This document shows positions 1-9,025 of a DNA stretch of 41,795 bases, one piece after another (position 1 is the first letter of the stretch; each line of letters begins with the position of its first letter). This stretch comes from Halioglobus sp. (GTDB taxonomy: Bacteria; Pseudomonadota; Gammaproteobacteria; Pseudomonadales; Halieaceae), in assembly GCA_013214285.1 (NCBI GenBank), contig JABSPW010000010.1:1-41795 (forward strand), in the 5' to 3' direction. Made by a program: the position numbers and the translations under genes. Under the pieces are notes generated by a model. The model made no database searches. It was not told the DNA's origin and saw nothing but the letters and a program-made list of their open reading frames with translations.

Positions 1-545
1 GTCAGTACAACAGTAACACGTTATTACTCTCGGACTCCTCTGTCGATGGTATCAAGACGGGCCACACGCAGGCAGCGGGTTACTGCCTTGTGGCCTCCGC
101 CAAACGCGGGGATATGCGCTTGATTTCTGTGGTCATGGGCGCGGAGAGCACCAAGGCGCGCAAGGAATATACGGCTTCTTTGTTCAATTACGGGTTTCAT
201 TTCTACGAGACAGCGACCGTATACCCGGCGATGGCGGAACTGGAGCAGGCGCGCATCTGGAAGGGCCAGCAGGACTTTGTTCCTGTCGGTCTTTTAGAGG
301 AGACGGTGCTGACCCTGCCGCGTGGCGGGCAGGATACATTGGCGACAGAGGTGGAAGTTTTGCCGGAGCTGGTTGCGCCGGTCGCCGTCGGTGATCCGGT
401 GGGCACCGTTACCCTGCGTTTGGGTCGCGAGACAGTGCATGAAGCTCCGTTGGTGACGTTGGTTGCTGTGCCACCGGCTGGGCTCTTTGCTCGTTTGTGG
501 GATACCCTGCTTATGTACATCGCCAGCTTGTTTGCTGCGCGCTAA
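1..545 (+). CDS. dacA: D-alanyl-D-alanine carboxypeptidase (PBP5/6 type), C-terminal part
   Basis: This is the 3' end of a gene cut by the window edge; the reading frame is open from base 3. The KTG triad of the penicillin-binding fold is at bases 54-62, in the context VDGIKTGHT and followed by AGYCLVASAKR, which is typical of DacA/DacC. After the transpeptidase fold comes the beta-rich PBP5 C-terminal domain, then a final amphipathic stretch (GLFARLWDTLLMYIASLF) that in PBP5 anchors the protein to the periplasmic face of the inner membrane. The family trims the terminal D-alanine from peptidoglycan pentapeptides. The serine SxxK and SxN motifs lie outside the window. The ybeD and lipB genes follow, the order known from many gammaproteobacteria, which supports the call. 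An internal ATG at 90 is not a start. Confidence 0.95.
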   Translation, partial: QYNSNTLLLSDSSVDGIKTGHTQAAGYCLVASAKRGDMRLISVVMGAESTKARKEYTASLFNYGFHFYETATVYPAMAELEQARIWKGQQDFVPVGLLEETVLTLPRGGQDTLATEVEVLPELVAPVAVGDPVGTVTLRLGRETVHEAPLVTLVAVPPAGLFARLWDTLLMYIASLFAAR

Positions 546-588
546 CGCGTATTGAGGTTGGCAGGTGCAGGAGTGGCAGGATGGTGGA

Positions 589-858
589 ATGAAAGAGCCC
601 GAAGCACCAAAAATTGAGTTTCCCTGCGACTATCCTATCAAGGTGCTTGGACGCAGTGGCGATGGGTTTGAATCCGCTGTGCTGTCGGTGGTTGAGCGAC
701 ACGCTGCCGGTTTCGATAAGAGCACGGTTTCGGTCAAGGCGAGCAGCAAGGGCAACTTTTCGTCGCTCACAGTGGTGATCACGGCGACGGGCCGTGATCA
801 ATTGGAAGCTTTGCATCGGGATCTACTCGCCACGGGCCAGGTAAACATGGTGATATAG
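589..858 (+). CDS. ybeD: YbeD/DUF493 family protein
   Basis: A small cytoplasmic protein of 89 residues from the ATG at 589; E. coli YbeD has 87. The family signature is clear: a [17 protein letters not shown] start, then the conserved [21 protein letters not shown] block and a C-terminal beta strand (VNMVI). The fold is an ACT-like ferredoxin fold. A role in modulating lipoate metabolism has been suggested only from its constant position beside lipB, and the biochemical function is not settled. A GTG at 565 with GAGG just upstream would add eight residues. I prefer the ATG because it matches family length and has AGGA seven bases upstream. It lies 43 bp after dacA and 16 bp before lipB, so the three are probably co-transcribed. 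Confidence 0.9.
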   Translation: MKEPEAPKIEFPCDYPIKVLGRSGDGFESAVLSVVERHAAGFDKSTVSVKASSKGNFSSLTVVITATGRDQLEALHRDLLATGQVNMVI

Positions 859-874
859 GCCTCCAAGGGCGAGT

Positions 875-1525
875 ATGGCTTGCGATGACTCGAAGTTTGA
901 TGTGGTTTTGCGTGAGTTAGGTCTTGTTGAGTACGAGCCGACCTTCGCGGCTATGCGTCGATTTACTGATAGCAGAGAGCTCGACACGCCCGATGAGCTG
1001 TGGCTATTGCAGCATCAGCCCGTGTTTACCCAGGGCCAGGCTGGTCGCGTGGAGCACCTGTTGGCGCCGGGTGATATCCCTGTCGTGCAGTCAGATCGCG
1101 GGGGGCAGGTGACCTACCACGGTCCTGGGCAATGGGTTTTATACCTGTTACTGGATATGCGCCGCCATCAGTTGGGTGTGCGTGATTTAGTTGACGTCAT
1201 CGAGCAGTGTCTGGTGACACTGCTCGATGAATACGGTATCGCTGCGGCTGGCAAGGCCGATGCACCGGGAGTGTACGTTAATGATGAGAAGGTCGCTTCC
1301 CTCGGTCTACGCGTTCGACGCGGATGCACCTACCATGGGCTTGCGCTCAATGTAAATATGGACCTAGAGCCCTTCACTCGCATCAACCCCTGTGGTTATG
1401 ACAAGCTGCAGGTCACATCAATGGCCAGGGTTTTGTCTGACCCTGATCTGGATATTGTTGCCGTCGGGCAGCGTTTGCTGGCGATTGTATCAGCGGTGTT
1501 ACGGAGACGCAGGGTGCCGGCATAA
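875..1525 (+). CDS. lipB: Octanoyl-[ACP]:protein N-octanoyltransferase
   Basis: LipB moves octanoate from acyl carrier protein onto lysines of lipoyl domains, the first step of lipoic acid assembly in the cytoplasm. The 216-residue product has the usual length. Motifs visible are [12 protein letters not shown] (residues 75-86), the catalytic lysine K139 in [22 protein letters not shown] (152-160), and the catalytic cysteine C173 in INPCGY. The start ATG at 875 has AAGGGCGAG just upstream. It follows ybeD closely. In many relatives lipA comes next, but here the next gene is an unrelated membrane protein, so lipA must be elsewhere in the genome. Confidence 0.97.
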   Translation: MACDDSKFDVVLRELGLVEYEPTFAAMRRFTDSRELDTPDELWLLQHQPVFTQGQAGRVEHLLAPGDIPVVQSDRGGQVTYHGPGQWVLYLLLDMRRHQLGVRDLVDVIEQCLVTLLDEYGIAAAGKADAPGVYVNDEKVASLGLRVRRGCTYHGLALNVNMDLEPFTRINPCGYDKLQVTSMARVLSDPDLDIVAVGQRLLAIVSAVLRRRRVPA

Positions 1526-1591
1526 CGACGCTGTGCTGTTTTGGTCGTGGTATAGTGGGCGTGTTTTCGCAGGACTGACAGTACATACATA

Positions 1592-2953
1592 ATGAAAAAC
1601 AGGCTGTTCGTGCAGTGGCTACCGCTGCTTTTGTTCGCTGCGGTGGTGCTACATTATTTCTGGTTTGTATCCCGATATGCCATCAACGTCCCCTATCACG
1701 ATGATATTCACGATATTCTATTGGTGGTTCACAATATGGATGCTGCTGGCAGCTTGGGCGAGGCGATTGGTGAACTGAACAGCCAATATAATGAGCACCG
1801 CACCGGCGCTTCGCGCATGCAAGCGTATCTCGCTTATCAGCTGCAGGGCGAGGTTAATTTTCATACGTTGGCGATTCTTGGAAACATCGCCTTGGCGTTG
1901 ATTCTCTTCCTGTTTTATCTCTCCGTAAGAGAGGAAAGACTTTGCTGGATATATCTTCTGGTGGCGGCGCTATTATTGTTGCACTTGCGGGCCTGGCGTA
2001 TTGTCTTGTGGGGTCAGGTCGCCTTTGCGTACTACTACACTATCTTCTACGCTTTCGCTGCCGTATTCGCTTTGCACCGGGTCTCGCCCGGGCGCTTTGG
2101 CTTGGCCGTAGCGTTTTGTTCGTTGGCCTCCTTCACCCTTGCCTCTGGTCAAATTGCTTGGGCTGTTGGCCTGGCAAGCCTGCTACACCAGGCGCTAATT
2201 ACGCGCACGCGGCCACTTCTTTATCCGGCGCTATGGCTGTTGGCCGCTGTCACCGTGCTGCTGATATGGCGTATCGGTTATGTGCCCGCTGAGGCCGCCT
2301 ATTCGGAAGGACAGGTATCTGAAGTGCTCAACTGGAATCCCGCGTATCTGGTCGGGGCACCGCTTTTGGAGTTGCTGCCCCGGTATGTGTCTTTTGTGGT
2401 GCTGGTTCTGGGTGGCGCTTTGTTCGACTCGAATAGCTGGATTGCCTATGGCTTTGGGGCAGTCCAGCTGCTGGTATTGTCGGTGTTCACCTGGCGTTTC
2501 TACAGGGATGACGATGTCCGGTTGATGCTCTGCTGCTGGTTTCCTGTCGCGACGATCTTGGCCGTTGCTGTCGGGCGCGCGGCGGTGGCAGATCCAGAGG
2601 CGATCCTGACGTTAAACAACCGCTACAGTTTTTTTTCGGTTGTACTGATGAGTAGCCTGGCAATGTTGGTGCAGCAGAAGTCTGCACTGTTCAAGACACC
2701 TGCGGTCTGCGCGCTGTTTTTTTTGTCTGCGCTGTACTCATTCTGGTCGTACCGGCAGTTCGAAGGGCCTTTGCAGGTGTCATTACAGGCCCGCTATGAC
2801 GCGTTTAATCGCGGGCGCTATTGGGTTATCGGTCGTTCGTCGCAGGAAGCGATGGACATTGTCGGCGCTGCCATCAAGGCCGGGCGTTATGTCCCGCCCT
2901 GCCGACCCCTGCCAGCATGTGAGCATACAGAACACGCGTTATCGAAAGAGTGA
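1592..2953 (+). CDS. Polytopic inner-membrane protein, possible GT-C-like glycosyltransferase
   Basis: I do not recognise a named family. The 453-residue product has an N-terminal hydrophobic segment (about 7-26), a short hydrophilic loop with a PYHDD motif (about 35-39) and an EHRTGASR motif (about 70-77), and then roughly nine to ten further hydrophobic segments. The C-terminal tail is soluble. An acidic pair in the first extracytoplasmic loop followed by many membrane spans is the topology of GT-C enzymes that use polyprenyl-phosphate sugars, so a sugar-transfer role at the membrane is possible. This is inference from topology only. No clear ribosome binding site precedes the ATG at 1592. 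The gene starts 66 bp after lipB and could be on the same transcript. Confidence 0.7.
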   Translation: MKNRLFVQWLPLLLFAAVVLHYFWFVSRYAINVPYHDDIHDILLVVHNMDAAGSLGEAIGELNSQYNEHRTGASRMQAYLAYQLQGEVNFHTLAILGNIALALILFLFYLSVREERLCWIYLLVAALLLLHLRAWRIVLWGQVAFAYYYTIFYAFAAVFALHRVSPGRFGLAVAFCSLASFTLASGQIAWAVGLASLLHQALITRTRPLLYPALWLLAAVTVLLIWRIGYVPAEAAYSEGQVSEVLNWNPAYLVGAPLLELLPRYVSFVVLVLGGALFDSNSWIAYGFGAVQLLVLSVFTWRFYRDDDVRLMLCCWFPVATILAVAVGRAAVADPEAILTLNNRYSFFSVVLMSSLAMLVQQKSALFKTPAVCALFFLSALYSFWSYRQFEGPLQVSLQARYDAFNRGRYWVIGRSSQEAMDIVGAAIKAGRYVPPCRPLPACEHTEHALSKE

Positions 2954-3251
2954 AGTAGCGCCGTGGCCGGCCACCTGTTATCGGACGCTCAGGTATAAGC
3001 GTGCGGCGGCCAAGGGAGAGCCACGACCGCGCTGAATGACTCATGCCAGGGGAGCTTGTCGGCCTTCTTGCACCGTGTTATGGGGGTATGAGAAGTCTTG
3101 TGTTTCTCACACCGGGTAGGCTGATATTGTAAACGTCCTAGCGCATTGCGATGCAGACCACTGTAGCAGGATTTTCTGTTTGAGCAGCGGATCCATGCTT
3201 TGTTCATTGGCCGGTGCTATCAGTTGAAGAACGCGCCAAACAAGCAATGCA
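2954..3251. other. Convergent intergenic region, no gene recognised
   Basis: This 298-bp stretch lies between the ends of the membrane-protein gene and the large minus-strand fusion gene. I see no convincing open frame, no RNA gene and no clear hairpin plus T-run terminator on either strand. Confidence 0.6.
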
Positions 3252-6200
3252 CTACAGCTCGCGGATACGGATGTTGCGGAACGACACTGCATCGCCGTGA
3301 TCCTGCAAGACGATATAGCCCGATTTGGCTTCGCCCCAGCCGGGCATATCGGAAAATTTGCTGGCCGCCACGAGAGCGTTCCACCGCGCACTGCCGCGTT
3401 TGACACTTACCACTCTGGTGCCGTTTAGCCAATGCTCAATGTGATTGTCCTTAACTCGAATCAGTACGTCATTCCACTGTCCTGGCGGTCGCGCGGTTTC
3501 AGGGTCGGAGGCGATCAGATCGTAGAGGTCACCTGCGCGGTGAGTAGGTATCGCGCCATCTGAGTGGCCATCGTTATCCAGCACTTGCATCTCTATACCG
3601 GTGAGCCAGGGCACATTTTCCGACTCGTCTCTGACCAGGTAAAAAATACCACTGTTGCCATTGGTGGAGATCTTCCACTGCAGGCTCAATTCGAATTCGC
3701 TGAATGCCGCGGGGTAGTAAATAAGATCGCCGCCCGGCCCGCCCAGTAGCGCGCTCCTGATGAGGTCCCACATGGGAAATATGCCTTCCTGCACCAGGCT
3801 CAATGTGCCGTCCTGTACTTGCCATTTGCGCACGTCATCCGCTTCGCCCCCGTAATTCCGCCAGCCGTCCAGGGTCGCACCGTCGAACAGGTTGCGCCAG
3901 CCTGTGTCCTCGGTATCCGCTACTGGCACCGGCTCGGCTGCCATGGGCACAGTATTGAGCGTATACCAGGTCTCGGCAGTCCACAGTGCATCACCGGAGT
4001 CTGAGCGCAGCCTTTCATGCAGGCGCATATAGACCACATGGCCTGCTTTAAGTCCGGGCATGCTCAGGTGGATGCTTTGCCGATTGTCAGCGACCGTGAT
4101 CTTGCTAACCTGCAAGTCCGTCTCGTTGTATTTGGGGCCGCCATATTGCTCAGTCGGATGATAGAACCATTGCTTTACGAGGAAATCCTGGGGTGATACC
4201 TGAATATCTGTCGCGAGGGGCTTTGTTAGCGTTAGCGTAAAGCCGTCCGGTGCTGCTTCTACTGACTGTATTTCGAACGCCTGGTTGCCGGTCCAGGTCA
4301 GTCGCTCAAGCCCGTGCCAGAGCTTGTTGTGTTCGCCCCAATTTGGCCGGCTGCCGACCTCCCCGACGTAGATTGCGCCGTCAGGACCGCGCAGCAGACG
4401 ATTGACACCGGCTTGAAATCCCGCGCTGAAATGGAAAACGGCGCCCTGTTGCTGGCCGTTGACCTCCTCCAGGAACACTCGCTTGACTCCGCCATTGTAA
4501 ATGTCCCCGAAAATCCACTGTCCGACATAGGGGCCCTCTATCATCATCAATGGCTGTGTCGGTGAATTACCAACCTCATCCTGGGGCAACCAGACAGTCG
4601 GGGGTATTTCCTCTGCGCTCATGATGCCAGGGTCGGGCACGGTGCGGCAGCCGTAGAACCCCCCTTCGTCGACCCGCAAGAATTTGCTTGCTGGTAGCCA
4701 GTCGCCCTGGTTGTCGGTGACGTAAAAACTGTTGCCGGGGCCACTGGCAATGCCGTTGGGGGTGCGAAAACCGGAGGCGTACTCGTGAGCTTTGCCATCG
4801 GCGCCCACGCGGATTAATTTACCCTGCGTCTGCATCTGCTCTGGACAGCTGGCGCCGCCAGGTAAAACGCATACAGATAGCAGGAAATAGAAGCTACCCT
4901 TGCGCGATTCCAAACCGAAGCTGAAGGAATGAAAATTACTGGAGGTTGGCCAGTCGTAGGAAAACGCGCGATATTTATCGATAATCTCATCATCGTTAGT
5001 ATCAATGAGCTCTGTGAGCTCCTGTTTCTGCAACACGAAAATCCGATCCTGCACAACCTTCAGCCCTAGTGGCTCGTGCAGGCCTTCAGCGATTCGAATG
5101 ACGCGCTCCTCCTTAACAGCCTTGGGGTCGATCAAGAAGACAGCGCCATCCAGGTCCCAACTGGCGACAACCAATTTACCGTCGGTGCGTATGTCCATGC
5201 CGCCGACTTTGGGTTCGAAGCCCGCGGGCGCAAGATTTTCGATGCTAAAAGAGGGGTGCAGGGCCTGCAATCTTGGCAGCACGTCGAAGTCAAAGGGATC
5301 CGTTGCAGGATATGGCTGGCCATGCTCGTCCACTGGTCCACTGAGATCTGCCATCATCCCATTTAGACTCAATATGTAAGAGACTGCCGCGGCGGCCTGC
5401 ACCTGGGTTATGTTCGGATGGGCGGGCATTGGCACCGGGCCCCAGACACCGACACTGCCCTCGCGGATCTTGTCTGCCAGGGATGCAACAACTTCACCCT
5501 GTACCTTGCCGCGAAACTTACCTGCAATCTGCACCCAGGCGGGGCCGTTGATTCGGTGGCTTTCCGCATGACAGCTTAAGCAGCCACTGCTGGCAATAAC
5601 CGCCTTGCCGCGGGCAAGTACATTATTGGTAGGCCTATTTGGCCACTTCACGGCCGTGGGTGCTGCGGTAATGGCGGTTGTATTTTCTAAGGGTAAGAGC
5701 ACCGTATCCTTGGCCAGGTGGCGTTCGCCATCCGGGGTGCGAAATACCGCCTGTGCCGATGTCAGCTGGTCTAGACGCTGAAAATGGCGACCAAAAAAAC
5801 GTTTGCCGTTGTGTTCGATAACGCCAGGCTGCTCTGTCAGCTCGAGTTGGTAATCGCCCGCCGTAATGACGAAGCGCATCGCCGCATCACGCCCATTCTG
5901 TCTGTATTCGTGGCCGAGATAGCGGAGCTTGGCGGGAAGCTCCCTACCGTTTACATCGACAAACCATTCAGTCCCGAGAGTATTCTGCAGGTAGTATGCA
6001 CCCTCACTGAAGGGCTGTGGGCCATGCTGATGGTTAAAGGCAGCGCCCTCGAACTGCACGCTCCCTTCCCAGAGTTGATAAAGCGACTGAGCTTCGGTGT
6101 CATAGGCCGCCCAGAGACGAGGTTGCAAGGCGAACATCAGTATGCGCGGCCGATCGTCTAGGTTGCCCCGTATCACCCAGGGTGCGTGTCCGCGACCCGG

Positions 6201-6434
6201 CACGTGTTTTCGGCCATAGGACGCATTTGGAATTGCAGTGCTATCGATGCCGAGGATATGGCTGCGCACCAATGCATAGGCCGCCCCCACGCCGCCGCGT
6301 CGAGTTGTGTGGACAAGGAAGGCGAGTTCCGAACGCGACACCATACCCAGTTGTATGGCGCCGAATAGGCCGATTCCGCCCAGCAGGCCCAGGGAAAGAC
6401 TGCATAGCGATAAGTAGATAATGCACTTCTTCAT
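3252..6434 (-). CDS. Secreted cytochrome c / beta-propeller / DUF1080 fusion protein
   Basis: A 1060-residue exported protein. Residues 5-30 form a signal peptide or N-terminal anchor. Residues 80-260 are a domain I cannot name. A cytochrome c domain spans about 272-358, with heme site C285-L-S-C288-H289 and probable distal ligand M336 in PVPMPAHP. A PQQ/NHL-type sugar-dehydrogenase-like beta-propeller follows (about 395-715; FRTPNGIA, YVTDNQGDW, GPDGAIYVGEVG). Residues 725-828 look like an Ig-like fold. A DUF1080 (3-keto-glycoside hydrolase/lectin-like) domain closes the protein (about 846-1060; NLFDGATLDGW, NSGIFYLV, EMQVLDNDGH). The likely role is periplasmic or surface oxidation and hydrolysis of a glycoside, with electrons passed through heme; this is inferred from the domains. 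The ATG at 6434 gives the exported N-terminus. It stands alone and is divergent from the amidohydrolase gene. Confidence 0.85.
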   Translation of the reverse strand: MKKCIIYLSLCSLSLGLLGGIGLFGAIQLGMVSRSELAFLVHTTRRGGVGAAYALVRSHILGIDSTAIPNASYGRKHVPGRGHAPWVIRGNLDDRPRILMFALQPRLWAAYDTEAQSLYQLWEGSVQFEGAAFNHQHGPQPFSEGAYYLQNTLGTEWFVDVNGRELPAKLRYLGHEYRQNGRDAAMRFVITAGDYQLELTEQPGVIEHNGKRFFGRHFQRLDQLTSAQAVFRTPDGERHLAKDTVLLPLENTTAITAAPTAVKWPNRPTNNVLARGKAVIASSGCLSCHAESHRINGPAWVQIAGKFRGKVQGEVVASLADKIREGSVGVWGPVPMPAHPNITQVQAAAAVSYILSLNGMMADLSGPVDEHGQPYPATDPFDFDVLPRLQALHPSFSIENLAPAGFEPKVGGMDIRTDGKLVVASWDLDGAVFLIDPKAVKEERVIRIAEGLHEPLGLKVVQDRIFVLQKQELTELIDTNDDEIIDKYRAFSYDWPTSSNFHSFSFGLESRKGSFYFLLSVCVLPGGASCPEQMQTQGKLIRVGADGKAHEYASGFRTPNGIASGPGNSFYVTDNQGDWLPASKFLRVDEGGFYGCRTVPDPGIMSAEEIPPTVWLPQDEVGNSPTQPLMMIEGPYVGQWIFGDIYNGGVKRVFLEEVNGQQQGAVFHFSAGFQAGVNRLLRGPDGAIYVGEVGSRPNWGEHNKLWHGLERLTWTGNQAFEIQSVEAAPDGFTLTLTKPLATDIQVSPQDFLVKQWFYHPTEQYGGPKYNETDLQVSKITVADNRQSIHLSMPGLKAGHVVYMRLHERLRSDSGDALWTAETWYTLNTVPMAAEPVPVADTEDTGWRNLFDGATLDGWRNYGGEADDVRKWQVQDGTLSLVQEGIFPMWDLIRSALLGGPGGDLIYYPAAFSEFELSLQWKISTNGNSGIFYLVRDESENVPWLTGIEMQVLDNDGHSDGAIPTHRAGDLYDLIASDPETARPPGQWNDVLIRVKDNHIEHWLNGTRVVSVKRGSARWNALVAASKFSDMPGWGEAKSGYIVLQDHGDAVSFRNIRIREL

Positions 6435-6653
6435 GGCTTACGTATTAGCAATGGCGCGAGGATGTCGACGGTAGTTTTAGGACCGTCATAATATACGCGA
6501 CTTATCGCAACGCAAGCCCAGGTTAACTCGCCTTTCGCTGCGGTTGCGGCGCTACCGTTTTTACAAGACTGTGGGCATACAATAAATGCTCAGGTAGCGC
6601 CATTGTGCTAGGCTTGCTGTCGTGCTTGTACAGGTTGCTACGGAGACAGCCGC
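6435..6653. promoter_or_regulatory. Divergent promoter region with a 9-bp inverted repeat
   Basis: This 219-bp region separates the fusion gene (-) from the amidohydrolase gene (+). A perfect inverted repeat, GGCGCTACC at 6548-6556 and GGTAGCGCC at 6593-6601, flanks a possible -10 box TACAAT at 6578-6583 reading rightward. The two arms are 45 bp apart centre to centre. They could bind a dimeric regulator or form a hairpin in RNA; no regulator gene lies nearby. The repeat is seen directly; the promoter call is inference. Confidence 0.4.
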
Positions 6654-7490
6654 ATGACAGTAAAAGCCATTGACCCCTGGGTGAACGTCAGCATGGGTGC
6701 TCTTGCAAGCACGCCGTTCATGCAGAAAGTAAAGGACGAGTACTTCAAGGCTGGTGACGATTTCTTCAAAAATATTGAGGCGGAGGAACTACTCGAACAG
6801 ATGGACGCTATCGGTGTGGAGAAATCATTCCTTACCGTCGATCCCTTCCGCCCGGAGCAGCGCATTCTGGATTTCACCACGCAATATCCCGATCGTTTCT
6901 TTATCGCAGCATCGCCGCGACTCAAGAAGGGTATGAAGGCGCTGTGGGCGATGGAAGATCTTGCCAAGGACTATCCGGTCATCATGGCTCGTGTGACGCC
7001 TTTCGAACTGGATCTGCCGCCTAATGACCCCATCTATTACCCTCTTTACGCGAAGTGTATTGAGATGGATATACCCGTCGGCATCAATACCGGTTTACCA
7101 GGACCGCCGGTGCCAGGTGAATGTCAGCATCCTATGTACCTCGACCGTGTATGCCTGCATTTCCCGCAATTGAAAATTATCATGCAGCACGGTGCTGACC
7201 CGTGGTGGGACATCGCTATCCGTTTGATGATCAAGTATCGCAATCTCTACCTAATGACCTCGGCCTACTCGCCTAAGTACCTTCCCGATGCACTGCTGCA
7301 CTACATGAATACCCGCGGGAAGGAAAAAATTATGTTTGCGTCTGATCATCCGGTGTTGTCAATGGATCGATGCTTGAAGGAAGCAAGCGAACTTGATCTG
7401 CGTCCTGGAGTACTTGAGAAGTATCTTTACGGGAACGCTCACGCGGTATTGTTTGGTCAGCGTAATCCGCGCTACGGTAGTGCTAGCTAG
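6654..7490 (+). CDS. Amidohydrolase-family (PF04909-like) protein lacking the first metal motif
   Basis: A 278-residue TIM-barrel protein of the amidohydrolase-related group, which includes ACMSD-type decarboxylases and hydratases of aromatic and CoA catabolism. The fold signature is visible in the second half: PQLKIIMQHGADPWWD (about 178-193), then IMFASDHPVLSMD (near 226-238), and a typical C-terminal helix with GNAHAVLFG. The N-terminal D-x-H-x-H that binds metal in active relatives is replaced by AIDPWVNVS (residues 5-13), so the two first histidines are missing. It may be non-catalytic, metal-free, or use a different centre. It is the first gene of a plus-strand run with an SDR 28 bp downstream, which suggests a shared catabolic role. 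Substrate unknown. Confidence 0.8.
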   Translation: MTVKAIDPWVNVSMGALASTPFMQKVKDEYFKAGDDFFKNIEAEELLEQMDAIGVEKSFLTVDPFRPEQRILDFTTQYPDRFFIAASPRLKKGMKALWAMEDLAKDYPVIMARVTPFELDLPPNDPIYYPLYAKCIEMDIPVGINTGLPGPPVPGECQHPMYLDRVCLHFPQLKIIMQHGADPWWDIAIRLMIKYRNLYLMTSAYSPKYLPDALLHYMNTRGKEKIMFASDHPVLSMDRCLKEASELDLRPGVLEKYLYGNAHAVLFGQRNPRYGSAS

Positions 7491-7518
7491 TCAGATCAAG
7501 GCATAGAGAGGTTGTAGC

Positions 7519-8373
7519 GTGGATTTCCGTGAAAAGGTGGCGGTAGTGACCGGGGCGTCCTCTGGCATCGGCCGTGCGACGGCGTTGACTCTCGCGCATG
7601 CGGGTGCGACCGTAGTGGCGACCGCGCGACGAGAAGCGCTTTTACGGCAGGTAACCGAATCTTGCCGTGAGTATGCGAAAGACAGTGATTATAGAGTTGG
7701 CGATATCGGTGAAAAAGACTTCGCTGAAGGGCTGATAGCGCAAACACTGGAGCAATTTGGTCGTATCGATATTTTGGTGAACAACGCGGCTATGCCGATG
7801 CACCGTCCCATTTATAACATTTCTGCACATGATGCCGAAGATGTCATGCGTACGAATTTTCTCTCCTGTCTCTGGACCAGCTTCGCCGCGATACCCCACA
7901 TGCTGTTGCAGGGAGATGCTGGCAAAGGTAGTGGATACATTGTTAATGTATCGTCATTCGCAGCTATCGTGCCGCCCACCCACGAGAGCGTTTATGCGGC
8001 ATCCAAGGGCGCAATGAGCAGCTTTACCCGAGGCCTTTGGAATGATCTGGCGGGCTCCGGAATACATTGTGTGTTGGTGATTCCCGGTCCAATAGATACA
8101 GAGATCTGGGACAAGGTAGACGATCAAAATGCATACCGTGGCAAGTTGTTTCCCGCGCAGCTGGTTGCCGATGAAATAGTGTCTGCCATTGAGCAGCGTC
8201 GATGTGAAGTCACAGTGCCACGTCGCAATCCTCAGCTGGCTGCTGCACGCCTTCTTTCCGTCCTCTTGCCGTCGGTTGTGCGAAAAGGTGTCGCCAAAAT
8301 GAACCCGGTAACCGCTACAATGCGGGACGATGCGCGCGAGCGCGCCAGGGCGGGTTTGGGTTTGGGGGAATAA
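7519..8373 (+). CDS. Short-chain dehydrogenase/reductase
   Basis: A classical SDR of 284 residues that oxidises an alcohol or reduces a ketone with NAD(P). The dinucleotide site TGASSGIG is at residues 11-18, NNA at 88-90, the catalytic serine at 146 (NVSS), and the YxxxK pair at Y159 and K163 (YAASKGA). The PGPIDTEIW stretch after the active site is usual for the family. The alternative basic residues ATARR at about 34-38 favour NADP over NAD, though this is a weak inference. The start is GTG at 7519. The tail beyond residue 235 is rich in Arg and Leu, and resembles the short hydrophobic C-terminal extension of membrane-associated SDRs. It follows the amidohydrolase gene by 28 bp. Confidence 0.9.
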   Translation: MDFREKVAVVTGASSGIGRATALTLAHAGATVVATARREALLRQVTESCREYAKDSDYRVGDIGEKDFAEGLIAQTLEQFGRIDILVNNAAMPMHRPIYNISAHDAEDVMRTNFLSCLWTSFAAIPHMLLQGDAGKGSGYIVNVSSFAAIVPPTHESVYAASKGAMSSFTRGLWNDLAGSGIHCVLVIPGPIDTEIWDKVDDQNAYRGKLFPAQLVADEIVSAIEQRRCEVTVPRRNPQLAAARLLSVLLPSVVRKGVAKMNPVTATMRDDARERARAGLGLGE

Positions 8374-8543
8374 TACAACAGGGCTTTCAATGAGGCATCA
8401 ATTCTTGCAATAAATCCAGACTACTAGGGCTTGCCCCGCTGGATAACGCGTCTGACGCGCGAGTGAGGTCTCTCTCCGCACCTCGCATGGTGGGGTGTGA
8501 TAGAGAATGGTATAAACAATTGAGCAACAAGAAGACGTAAACT

Positions 8544-9011
8544 ATGGCCGATGCAATCAAACCGTATACGCCAGGCCAGGAGAGGTTTGGTAGCTGGCTT
8601 ATCAGTCGTGTAGGACGCCTACAGACAGCCGTTTATGAAATGACTGGTGGTCGTGTTTGGAACACCTTCCTGGGAGGGCCGGTGGCCATTCTCACAGTGG
8701 TTGGGCGCAAGTCCGGGCTGGTGCGAAAAGTGCCACTTCTGTATTTAAGGCAAGGCGAAGATGTGGTCATGACAGCGTCCAAAGGTGGAATGACGACATT
8801 GCCGGTCTGGTATTACAATGTGGCGGCGGCCGATACAGTGGTGATTCAGATCGGTAAGGCAAAGAAAACATACCGTATGCGCGAAGCCACGGCTGAGGAG
8901 GAAGCCGTGCTCTGGCCGCAGCTTGAACAAATGTATCCTGACTATAAGGCCTATCGCGCACGCACGGAAGGTGTGCGCCATATACCTGTTCTGGTATTTT
9001 CGCCGGTCTGA
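8544..9011 (+). CDS. Deazaflavin (F420)-dependent nitroreductase/quinone reductase family protein (DDN-like)
   Basis: A complete 155-residue split-barrel protein of the DDN/DUF385 family (PF04075 type). The family core is present in order: LTVVGRKSGLVRKVPLLYL (about 50-68), VVMTASKGG (73-81), and PVWYYNV (86-92), followed by an acidic helical region ending YKAYRARTEGVRHIPVLVF. In mycobacteria such proteins bind cofactor F420 and reduce quinones or other hydrophobic acceptors. F420 is uncommon in gammaproteobacteria, so either this organism makes or acquires it or the protein uses a flavin instead. It lies 170 bp after the SDR and converges on ribH, with only 14 bp between the stop codons. No obvious Shine-Dalgarno stronger than AAGAAGACG precedes the ATG. 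Confidence 0.85.
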   Translation: MADAIKPYTPGQERFGSWLISRVGRLQTAVYEMTGGRVWNTFLGGPVAILTVVGRKSGLVRKVPLLYLRQGEDVVMTASKGGMTTLPVWYYNVAAADTVVIQIGKAKKTYRMREATAEEEAVLWPQLEQMYPDYKAYRARTEGVRHIPVLVFSPV

Positions 9012-9025
9012 GTGAACAGCCTTTG

